Source of the DNA: Phragmites australis
Taxonomy: Eukaryota; Streptophyta; Magnoliopsida; Poales; Poaceae
Assembly: GCF_958298935.1 (NCBI RefSeq)
Contig: NC_084924.1
Location: forward strand, 2,976,001 to 3,040,000
Length of the DNA: 64,000 nt
Direction of reading: 5' to 3'
Each line of letters begins with the position of its first letter. Within the stretch, counting starts at the first letter, position 1. The notes beneath the pieces are model-generated. The model had not been told where the DNA came from, made no database searches, and worked only from the letters and a program-made list of their open reading frames with translations. Positions 34,001 to 42,976 of the stretch are shown piece after piece. A program made the position numbers and the translations under genes.

Positions 34001-35319
34001 CTCTCCTTTTAAGAATCTTTTGTAGGAAAAATAACTGTGATGCTCTGACAGGCTACTGTTGAAGGCTTACAGCAGGGCTATTGTGTCATTTCTAGCGAGA
34101 AAAGGTTTCTGGTTCTGTATGCTTTCCTCAAAAAGCAACAGTCGAAGAATAAGAAGGTCATGGTGTTCTTTTCATCATGTAATTCAGTCAAATTCCATGC
34201 AGAACTTTTGAATTTCCTTCAGATAGAGTGTTCTGATATCCATGGGAAACAAAAGCAGCAGAAAAGAACTACAACATTCTTTAGCTTTTGCAAGGCAGAA
34301 AAGGGCATATTATTATGCACTAATGTGGCAGCACGTGGACTTGACATCCCTGATGTGGTGAGGTTTTTACCTGTTTTTTTTATCAGCAGACCTATTTTTC
34401 TCCACCGCTAACCTAAGGATCTGTTCCCTTTCTTAGGATTATATTGTGCAATATGATCCTCCAGATGAACCAAAGGTTGGTGATTCTAAATAGAGACAGT
34501 GAAATTTTCTATTCCTCTCACTTTTTCTAACCGTAAATTGAAATTTCACTTTCAGGATTACATCCACAGAGTTGGTCGTACTGCACGTGGTGATAAGGGC
34601 CAAGGAAATGCATTACTGTTCTTACTACCACAAGAATTAAAGTTTCTCATTTACCTGAAGGTAATATGCTTTATGTGAAAATAACATAATGTCTACTCCC
34701 CCCCCCCCCCCTAAACTAAGAGAAATCACACATTAAATGGTTGCCTGCAGGCAGCCAGGGTTACTCTGACAGAATATGATTTCGATGAAAAGAAGTTGCC
34801 CAATTTGCAATCACACCTCGTAAGTGTCTCTCACAGTAACTGAATTGTTTCAATCCCCCTTTTTTTCATCGTGTAGTAGTTTTAACTCTAGTTATTGAGC
34901 AGGAGAATATTGTTGGTGAGAATTACTTCCTAAACCAGTCGGCGAAAGACGCCTACAGATCCTACATGTTGGCATACGACTCACACTCTATGAAAGACAT
35001 TTTCGATGTCCAGCAACTCGATCTGAAGGTAAATGTCCTGTAAACTTGTCAATTGGTGTGAGATGAATGCTGATATTTCATGTACTCTCTTTGCATACGA
35101 CTCACACTCTAATTCCTCGTTGCCTTGTAGAAAGTAGCAGCGTCGTTCTGTATCAATAACCCTCCCAAAGTGAATGTCGGCCTGGAGAGCAGTGCGTCCA
35201 AACATCGGAGGAAAATGAGGAAAGTGGATGGTGGGAAGAGGCATGGTATTGGCCCGTCGAATCCTTACGGCCGTAGAGACAGAGACGGTGGTGACAAACG
35301 ACAGTTCGCAAGATTCTAG
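31046..35319 (+). CDS. DEAD-box ATP-dependent RNA helicase, DDX18/HAS1-like
   Basis: Twelve exons: 31046-31498, 31740-31925, 32304-32489, 33555-33638, 33755-33796, 33882-33971, 34052-34357, 34437-34475, 34556-34660, 34751-34819, 34903-35028 and 35131-35319; 624 residues. All 11 introns are phase 0. The first 120 residues are acidic and lysine-rich (nucleolar type). Motifs in order: AAKTGSGKT (I), PTRELAIQ (Ia), TPGRLLDH (Ib), DEAD at 280-283 (II), SAT at 311-313 (III), [10 protein letters not shown] (IV), [10 protein letters not shown] (V) and HRVGRTARG near 466 (VI). The tail, with [15 protein letters not shown], is characteristic of the HAS1 group. HAS1 acts in 18S/60S rRNA maturation in the nucleolus (family knowledge). 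A second in-frame ATG at 31067 may be the true start. Confidence 0.92.
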
Positions 35320-36175
35320 AAAAGAGCGTTTCAAGGGTTTAGGATGCCCCGAGGCAATTGCGATGTGTGTTAATATCAGAGCTTCGAAGTCATCTGGCTT
35401 TGGAAAATTTTGTGATACGTCACTTGTTCTCAGAATGGATGAGATTTAATTTTTGTTAAGGGGCGATTGCTTCATATTATGGATTTATTAGGGTGTAATT
35501 CAATTTTCCCACCCAATGGGTTCCCAATTTGCATAGCACTTGATTACTGCAGAAGCGAATGGATCCCATCAGTCGATCAGAAATCTCTTCTTTTGTCCTT
35601 GTAGACCATAGACATTTTTTGTCGGTTTTACTATGTGGTAGTATACCGGCAGCTACACTCAGATTGGATTCGACTCAGGAAAAGCTTTACTGGAAAGGAG
35701 CAAACACACGCTAGGTTTATAGAAAGGAAATTATATAAGATCTTGAATCCTGATTTATGTCGTCGTTTACTGATTTAACAGGATATATAGCATACATAAG
35801 AGGGAGTCTCTCTTTATGTGAGGTCGAGTTTTATAGAATTTCTTTACAGTCTTATCAAATCGTGTTGTCGTTGTCCGCAGCAGCTGAGCTGAGCGCCTTC
35901 TTCGCAACGGAAATGGGGCTGGTGCCTGGTTATGGTTTCACCCGGCTGCACCGCACCGCAAGCACCAAAACGACATTCCCTATTGCCGTCGTCGCGCTGG
36001 GTCGTTGTGGACGATGCCTCCTGTAGGCCGGCGGGATGTCGATGCCGTCGCTTTGCGTGGCCCCGTCGATGCGAAGAAGAGCCGGCGCTACAGCCAGCAG
36101 CCTGCAGGTCCGTTCTACACACGCCATCGCGGAGTCTAGATCACCACAACTAGGCTCAGCACCGCGCCGGGGTTC
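35320..36175. other. Intergenic between helicase and AAA-ATPase loci
   Basis: 35320-35460 is helicase 3' flank. 35870-36170 is GC-rich with short open frames on both strands (for example 35930-36328 minus), none with family features. No transposon ends were recognised. Confidence 0.35.
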
Positions 36176-36899
36176 AGGTTCAGTTGAGGCGTCCAGCCCA
36201 CTCCAAACCGCTGCATCCACCGACCCCTGGATCACTCTGCTCGCAGAAGCTCTCCATATTTCAGGTGCCAAGGTGGCGGTGAGCCGGTGATCACACCGGG
36301 AAATACAATTATGCACGTCTTTATACACGCATGATCCATCTCTATATCTGATACTTATCTATCTATTAATTCCCTTATTTATTCTATAATTTTTTACCTA
36401 CTTCTCTAACACAGATTTTAATATAAATAAACTATTCTAATAAAGCATACGGTCTTATGCTCTGGTCAAATTTTCGTGTCCGACCACGCCACACGCATCA
36501 ACACAGAATGGATTTCGGGAACGCGCGGTCTGCAATGATGCACGAAACGTCCCTGGCTATTGACTAGCAAGAAAAAGTTCAGCATTGAGCATCCAAGATT
36601 TTCGAACTTTGATTCAGGTCACGTAGTCCTCTCGAGTCAACATCGGATTTTTTTTTTTTACATCGTGCTGTTTCTTCCGAGCAAAGTTTTTCTTAAAATA
36701 AACTTTCATTTATTCTATATATATCATTAAATATTAGAACCTTGAAGAACCAGAGGGAAATCAGCAGACTTTTTTTTGAAAAAGGATAACAATCTGGCCT
36801 TTTACATTCGTGATGCATACAACTCTTATTGCATTATTACGTCATCTTAGCCTATTACTTAAAGGAAGCAAAAAAAAAGATAATTATTACCGATGACAA
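36176..36899 (+). repeat. Long direct repeat, copy 1 (3' flank of the AAA-ATPase gene)
   Basis: This 724-bp segment matches 39325-40051 almost base for base, with only scattered substitutions and small indels (for example CACCGACCCCTGG against CACCGACTCCTGG, and the T-run near 36650). It ends 36 bases before the AAA-ATPase stop codon. Neither copy starts with TG or ends with CA, and no primer-binding site or polypurine tract adjoins it, so it is not an LTR. Confidence 0.85.
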
Positions 36900-36935
36900 A
36901 ATCAGCAGAATTACCGATGACAAAATCAGTTAGAA

Positions 36936-38417
36936 CTACGGCTCCTCCTCCTCATCTGGTTCGTCTTGCCCATTTCCTCCGCTCGCCTTCTTCTCCTTGG
37001 CCTCTTGCAGTGCCTTCACCAAGGCCGCGAGGCACGAGTCCGGATTGTCGTCGACGTTCTTGGGCGTCAGGTTCTCGGCGACGTCCGCCGGCGTCATGTC
37101 CACCTCCCGCAGCAGCTCTCCGACGGCGCCGAACAGCTCGTGCGACTCCACTTCGAGGTACGTCTTGGCCAGGAACTTGAACGCCTCGAAGCCGCAGTAG
37201 GACATCTCGATGTGCTTGTCCATACGGCCCCTCCTGATCAGCGCCGGGTCCAGCTTCTTGACGTGGTTGGTGGTGAACACGATGAGCCGCTCGCCGCCGC
37301 ACGCCGACCACAGCCCGTCGATGAAGTTGAGCAGGCCAGACAGCGTCACCTTGCTGCTGGTGTTCTTCTTCTCGTCAGCCGCCTTGGCGGCCGCACCGTC
37401 CTTCTTGTCCTTGTCGTCCTCTGCTGCCTTTTCCTTCTTCTTCTTGCGCGCGCCGGTCAGGTCGAGCGAGCAGTCGATGTCCTCTATCACGATGATGGAC
37501 TTGCTCGTCGTCTCGATGAACAGCCTCCGGAGATCGGTGTTGGAGTGCACCGACGTGAGCTCGATGTCGTAGATGTCGTAGTCGAGGTAGTTGGCCATGG
37601 CGGCGATCATGGCCGACTTGCCCGTCCCCGGCGGGCCGTACAGAAGGTAGCCGCGCTTCCACGCTTTCCCAACGCGCGCGTAGTAATCCTTCCCGTTCTT
37701 GAACATGTCGAGGTCGTCCGTGATCTCCTTCTTCCTCGCCGGATCCATGGCAAGCGTGGCGAACGTCTTAGGGTGCTCGAACACGACGTGGCTCCATGCC
37801 GAGCTCTTGTACCCGCCCTCGCTCCACTGGTGGGTGGAGATGTTGGTGAAGAGCTTCCGCTGGCGGTTCTTGACCATGACGGAGCGGCCCTGCTGCCGAA
37901 CGCGCGGGAGGTAGGTGTCGAGCACGAGCTCGCGATGGCGCTCGAGGAAGAAGAGCCTGTAGAACCGGCGCTCTTCCTGCACGCCGCCGCCCCGCCACGG
38001 CGCGCTGCCGTCCGTGCGCGGGGGCGGCCTGGAGTAGGCCCACCACCAGACCTTGGCTCCCTGGAACTCATCGGCCACCTCCTCGCCGTCGACCATGCTG
38101 AGCACGAGCTTGTCGGCGTCCTTGGCGCCCTCGGCCCTGAGGTGGCGCACGCCGCGGGAGCACGCATCGCTGAGGTAGGCCTTGATCTCCTCGTACGCCT
38201 CGCTGCGCTTCATGCGCCCGCCCTCGTGCTCGGCGATGGTGACCGACAGGTACGGGTCCACCATCGCGGCCAGCCGCCGCGCGTGCCGGCTGAAGTGGCG
38301 GCCGAAGAACTGCTGCAGCTGGAGGTGCTGCAGGTTCTGCCACACCACCGTCCACAGCACGGCGATCAAGCTCAGCACCACGCCGGAGTTCAGCCCGCCC
38401 CACACCGACGCCTCCAT
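36936..38417 (-). CDS. BCS1-like AAA-ATPase, single exon (AATP1/ASD type)
   Basis: One open frame of 493 residues. An N-terminal hydrophobic segment (about 11-28) anchors it to a membrane; relatives sit in mitochondria or ER. The plant AAA-ATPase-associated domain spans about 30-130 (PYLSVTIAEHEG, AYLSDACSRGVRHLR). The AAA core holds Walker A GPPGTGKS at about 261-268, Walker B IIVIEDID near 306-313, then a lysine/glutamate-rich insert (ARKKKKEKAAEDDKDKKDGA). Sensor 1 is FTTNH, followed by the arginine-finger region RRGRMDKHIEMSY. The tail is acidic (DEPDEEEEP). Members respond to stress and salicylate; the exact role is unknown. Lack of introns is normal for this family. The start is the ATG before the anchor, and a TATA box lies about 120 bases upstream. 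Confidence 0.92.
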   Translation of the reverse strand: MEASVWGGLNSGVVLSLIAVLWTVVWQNLQHLQLQQFFGRHFSRHARRLAAMVDPYLSVTIAEHEGGRMKRSEAYEEIKAYLSDACSRGVRHLRAEGAKDADKLVLSMVDGEEVADEFQGAKVWWWAYSRPPPRTDGSAPWRGGGVQEERRFYRLFFLERHRELVLDTYLPRVRQQGRSVMVKNRQRKLFTNISTHQWSEGGYKSSAWSHVVFEHPKTFATLAMDPARKKEITDDLDMFKNGKDYYARVGKAWKRGYLLYGPPGTGKSAMIAAMANYLDYDIYDIELTSVHSNTDLRRLFIETTSKSIIVIEDIDCSLDLTGARKKKKEKAAEDDKDKKDGAAAKAADEKKNTSSKVTLSGLLNFIDGLWSACGGERLIVFTTNHVKKLDPALIRRGRMDKHIEMSYCGFEAFKFLAKTYLEVESHELFGAVGELLREVDMTPADVAENLTPKNVDDNPDSCLAALVKALQEAKEKKASGGNGQDEPDEEEEP

Positions 38418-38533
38418 CTTGGTTTCTTTTTCTCTTCGATTACAAGAAAGACGAGCTCACACCACCGATGGTTTCTCGACCTGCGCCAAATCACAGGAGC
38501 TGGTCCTTGAGCTCCCACTTCCTCACTCTCTGC

Positions 38534-38541
38534 TTATATAG
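38534..38541 (-). promoter_or_regulatory. TATA box of the AAA-ATPase gene
   Basis: CTATATAAGC reads on the minus strand, about 120 bases upstream of the ATG at 38417. There is no other TATA-like word in the nearby GC-rich leader. Confidence 0.5.
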
Positions 38542-39324
38542 TTCTCTCGGAAGCAGGGTGCGTCACGGCGGTGATCGTCACGGACGCCGACCTGGCGCGC
38601 GGCGCGTCAATTTTGTTGCTTCCTTTTGGAGTGCTTGCCCGCGAAGGAATTGGGATCCCCATGTGTTTGATTAGAGGGATGGGGGTGGATGCGAGATAGC
38701 GATATCAGTTTTAGAGATATTTGATTAGGCAGATAGAATGGATGGGGTGACTATTTTGAAACAATATTCTCTAATATTTGGATGAGCTGATCCGGCCAAA
38801 TTTCGGTCGCTTTATGTTTTTCATTTAATCCTTGATTTTATTTGAGAGTACAAGAGCGCTCTAAAAATTCTAAATATTTTTATAAGTAAATTAAAGCACA
38901 GTAACAACCTATTTTAATTGGTTTGATAAAAAAACATGAGTTAATATTTAATTAAAATTCTTTAAAAAATCTTATAACCTATAGTAATTTTTAATACTCA
39001 AATAAATTCCTAAAAATCTAAAAAAATTCACTAATATTCTTCTTATGTGATGTACTAATTTATAAAATATTTTTAACCTAGGTTGTTTGGTAAAAAAATA
39101 AGTTTATTTATAATACTCTATTTATATGTATTTTTATTATTTCATGTGATATTTTCTTTTTAATTCAATTTAAATTCAAACAAATTTAAATATGCACAAA
39201 ATCAAGCAGTAAGTTCAACCTTGCAACTCAGCCCATTCAATCTATCGAAACAAACAGAAGTTAGCTCATTATATCTATTTTAATCTAATTAACTAAACAG
39301 AAAACTAACTCATAAATAGGTTTG
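38542..39324. other. AAA-ATPase upstream region, AT-rich
   Basis: Past the core promoter the sequence is strongly AT-rich (38800-39320) with no open frame of interest and no recognised transposon end. It joins abruptly to the second copy of the long direct repeat. Confidence 0.35.
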
Positions 39325-40051
39325 AGGTTCAGTTGAGGCGTCCAGCCCACTCCAAACCGCTGCATCCACCGACTCCTGGATCACTCTGCTCGCAGAAGCT
39401 CTCCATATTTCAGTGCCAAGGTGGCGGTGAGCCGGTGACCACACCGGGAAATACAATTATGCACATCTTTGTGCACGCATGATCCATTTCTGTATCTGAT
39501 ACTTATCTATCTGTTAATTTCCTTATTTATTCTATAATTTTTTACCTACTTCTCTAACACAGATTTTAATATAAATAAACTATTCTAATAAAGCATACGG
39601 TCTTATGCTCTGGTCAAATTTTCGTGTCCGACCACACCACACGCATCAACACAGAATGGATTTCGGGAACGCGCGGTCTGCAATGATGCACGAAACGTCC
39701 CTGGCTATTGACTAGCAAGAAAAAGTTCAGCATTGCATCCAAGATTTTCGAACTTTGATTCAGGTCACGTAGTCCTCTCGAGTCAACATCGGATTTTTTT
39801 TATTTTTTATTTTTACATCGTGCTGTTTCTTCCGAGCAAAGTTTTTCTTAAAATAAACTTTCATTTATTCTATATATATCATTAAATATTAGAACCTTGA
39901 AGAACCAGAGCGAAATCAGCAGAATTTTTTTTGAAAAAGGATAACAATCCGGCTTTTTGCATTCGTGATGCATACAACTCTTATTGCATTATTACGTCAT
40001 CTTAGCCTATTACTTAAAGGAAGAAAAAAAGATAATTATTACCGATGACAA
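39325..40051 (+). repeat. Long direct repeat, copy 2 (upstream of the AAA-ATPase gene)
   Basis: Near-identical to 36176-36899 in the same orientation. Homology stops after GATAATTATTACCGATGACAA. In copy 1 that word is followed within 36 bases by the AAA-ATPase stop codon; here unrelated AT-rich sequence follows. It therefore looks like the 3' flank of a second, now missing, AAA-ATPase copy. Confidence 0.85.
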
Positions 40052-41224
40052 GAATATTAGTGAACAATGAATCTTATCTATACTAACCAAATAGAAAATC
40101 GAATCATCCTATCTTAAAAAATAGGAATGATCATATCTCATCTAACATCGTCCTCCAACCAAACACACCTAAATTATTATGAGTCGTTCAATCTCAAATG
40201 TATCGATAAAATTTAATGCTACAATGACCTATGGACAGTAAAGTGATATAATAGTTTTAGTGAACAATGAATATAAACAGCGTAGCTCCTCCCTTAAAGC
40301 ATTGTGTGCCTCTGACTTCACCCAATCATACTATCTGGATCCCTGCCCTGGCCCAAACATATATTATTGAGATATTTCCTTATTTATTATCAAAAGATAA
40401 GATAATTTCCTCCATATTACATTATAAAATAAAATTTCTTATTTGTCACTATTTTAATTTTTATTGACTAAAAACATATTTTTTTATTGACTCATAGAAA
40501 AAAGATATTTATCTTTAAAGAAGGACGGCGGGCTCGGCAGTGGCGGCCGAGTCGTAGTACTTATGATCTTCACAAATATTTTTTTTCTCTATATTATTAG
40601 CGTCGCTTCGTACTGTTGTTTGTCGTGCGCAGGCAGTGGTGACCATCAAGATGGGCTGTGACTGGACAGGTCGTACCCGTATGTCGTAATGCCGCCGTGG
40701 CGAATGGCGCGGCGTGCGGTTTCTTGGCGACAAAGTGGTGATTGGTCTACCGTCTACTAACTACGGCGACATTTTTGGTCGCTTTCTTTGGCTCCTCTCG
40801 CAGATTCGGAGATGTTTCGTCGTGGAAGGGTGGACGTCGCGTTGGTTTGCAATGGAAGAAACGCAGGAGACACGCACATCGTCCCAGAACGCTCGCTCGT
40901 CCGGTAGCCACCCAATGGTCCGAAATACTTTTGAAATTTAAGAACACAAGTCTCATTGTAATTTGTGTGCGTGCGTGAGATAGAGAGTCTTGACTTTAGG
41001 CTGCACTGTAAAAGCATAAAGTTGTAAAAATTTCTCCTTACAGGTATGCGCCATAATAAATTTTCTTCATATGTGTTAACTTTGAAAGAATAATTAACTA
41101 CATGACGAAAAGGCTATTTATGTATTGTAAATGTGCTGCACTATTTTTTTAAAACCCTAATAAATACGTAGAGGTTAAATATTAGTGAAGTCATTATATA
41201 CGTCTCACTATTGACATGTACGTC
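40052..41224. other. Intergenic; no gene recognised
   Basis: 40052-40500 is AT-rich. 40515-41020 is of mixed composition with short overlapping frames on both strands and no family features. Nothing else is supported. Confidence 0.35.
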
Positions 41225-42230
41225 ATTTAGCACCGAAAAAAGAATTCTACCTTAGTAAGACATATAAAAAACAAGTCTTGTGTTTGATTCCTGCTTAGGC
41301 CAGCTCTGGAGGGGGGCAAGCGGGGTGGCCGCCTCGAGCCCCCAAAATCCAGTGGACCCCTCCTATATCGTGCAAATGCATGAGCATGAGCTTTGATCTT
41401 TGGTTATAGTTAATCACTTTTACAAGCTGAGAAAGATTTTGAAGTTAATTACTTTTTAATTGTGGCTGATATGACAAATACTTTATTAAAAAATATATTT
41501 AAAGAACTCCATGCATTAAAAAATATATTTAGATTTTTAGTAAGTTCAACAACCTCGAAGTCATCAGATGATATTGAGCTGAAAGATTATTACGCTAAAT
41601 TTGTAAATAATTTCTCTCTAGATGGTTCATCTGATGTTGAACCATCTGATGTTGAGTTAAATGATCTAATATCCCATATAAGGATTATGTAAATGTCTTA
41701 TATGGAGATTTTTTTAGTATGTCAAAGAAATAAATTGTTGTCCTAATATTTTTATTGTTTATCGTATCTTATTTATTGTGGCTGTGATTGTGACATCAAT
41801 TGAAAGATGCTTTTCAAAGTTGAAATTATTGAAGAACTATTTGATATCCATAATGTCTCAAGAAAGTTTAAATTATTTGGCAACTTTATGCATTAAGAAG
41901 AAATTGCTAGATGAGATTGTTGTTGGTACCACATCAATCACTTCGCATCTAGAAATATCAGGAGAAATTATTTAAGATGATATCTAGAAAGTATTTGAGG
42001 CGAGCGATGTTTTTTATATTGTTTATTGAAAATAATTTTTAATACACTAAATTATATATATATAATATATATTAATTATTTTTATGTTTCAATTCAATTG
42101 GGGCCTGTTTTTATTTTCGTCCCAGGCCACCAAAAATCTCAGAAACAGATTTGATTCCTGGTGAGCTGAAGGTACAACCACGGAACCACCTCAACTAACC
42201 ACATAAGTCCAGACTTGATTCTCTATTTAA
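41225..42230. repeat. Second copy of the 26-kb repeat, split by a hAT insertion
   Basis: The left part (41225-41295, TTCTACCTTAGTAAGACAT... TTTGATTCCTG) and the right part (about 42148-42230, TTTGATTCCTGGTGAGCTGA, GGTACAACCACGGAACCACC, CAACTAACCACATAAGTCCA) together match the intron repeat at 26.2 kb. The word TTTGATTCCTG occurs on both sides of the inserted hAT remnant and is probably the target duplication plus neighbouring matching bases. Confidence 0.6.
41299..42146 (+). pseudogene. hAT transposase remnant (TTF/MYM-type, dimerisation domain)
   Basis: The end of the reading frame (41778-41975) shows SIERCFSKLKLLKNYLISIM, then SQESLNYLATLCIKKKLLDEI, the hAT C-terminal dimerisation domain of the plant TTF-type/ZMYM1-like group. 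Upstream, 41462-41692 carries a piece that ends VEPSDVELNDLI and a stop. The left terminus reads CCAGCTCTGGAGGGGGGCAA and has AGCCCCCAAAAT; the right terminus has GGGGCCTGTTTTTATTTTCG and CAAAAATCTCAGAAAC, as expected of ends in this group. Most of the transposase (zinc finger, catalytic core) is deleted. Non-functional. Confidence 0.7.
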
Positions 42231-42406
42231 ATTTTTTTTGAAAGGCCATGTTCAGTTTTTTCTTTTGAGAGGGAACACGGTGTTCATAAAAACACCATAG
42301 GAATCCACGCGAACGGAGTAATGCAATTACGTATGCAAGGTTGAAGTTGTTTGTGTTGACCTAAAACCCACTCTTTAATACTAAAAATACTATTATACCT
42401 AAATAT

Positions 42407-42665
42407 TACTCATTCTAATCATAAATATATGTTATTTTAGAAAAATTCGATCAAATTTTTAAAATTTTGACTAACAATAGATTTTAAAATATTAAGTTTG
42501 AAAACCTTAAAATCGTACACGTAGATTTATGTTGAAAAAAAATCTTTCATAATATCATAAGTTCAATGATTTTTTAAATATATTTTAATAGAAAATATTG
42601 ATTAAAACTATATATCAAATACCATATCTTATTAAAATGATATATATTTATGATCAAAGAAAGTA
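42407..42665. mobile_element. Stowaway MITE
   Basis: The left end is TACTCATTCTAATCATAAAT; the right end, reverse-complemented, is TACTTTCTTTGATCATAAAT. TA stands at both borders. It is 259 bp, AT-rich and non-coding, the same class as 30522-30780 but from a different subfamily. It lies about 300 bases upstream of the Q-rich gene. Confidence 0.7.
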
Positions 42666-42976
42666 TTTTATTTTTTAGCTACTTTCTTGGATATGGTTGA
42701 GTTTTTAAGCTGGGTACACACTTGCATCCTCTAAGTATAATTTCTCGTAAAAAAACTGCTATTATGCAGTGCTTGGGCTTAGTAAGGCCTGGTGGGCTGA
42801 AATTCTCGCAGCGTAGTTCGCTCGGAGCAGGCGACCTGGACCAGTTCCTTTCTTCTCCGGTTGGCCGGCGTCCAAGCTTCGAGAGCACTCGAGTCCGAAC
42901 TCCGAAGCCCCACGTGACTGACGCTGACGACTGAGATCCAAGCACGCGGACCGACCCGACCCCACCGTCGTCGCGG

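Noticed and set aside
36966..38510. 514-codon open frame on the plus strand, opposite the AAA-ATPase gene
   Set aside because: It is the antisense shadow of a GC-rich coding region; its His/Arg/Leu-rich translation has no family feature, whereas the minus strand encodes a complete AAA-ATPase.
36176..40051. Direct repeats read as the two LTRs of a retrotransposon carrying the AAA-ATPase
   Set aside because: The repeats lack TG...CA ends, no primer-binding site or polypurine tract adjoins them in either orientation, no target duplication was found, and no gag/pol lies between.
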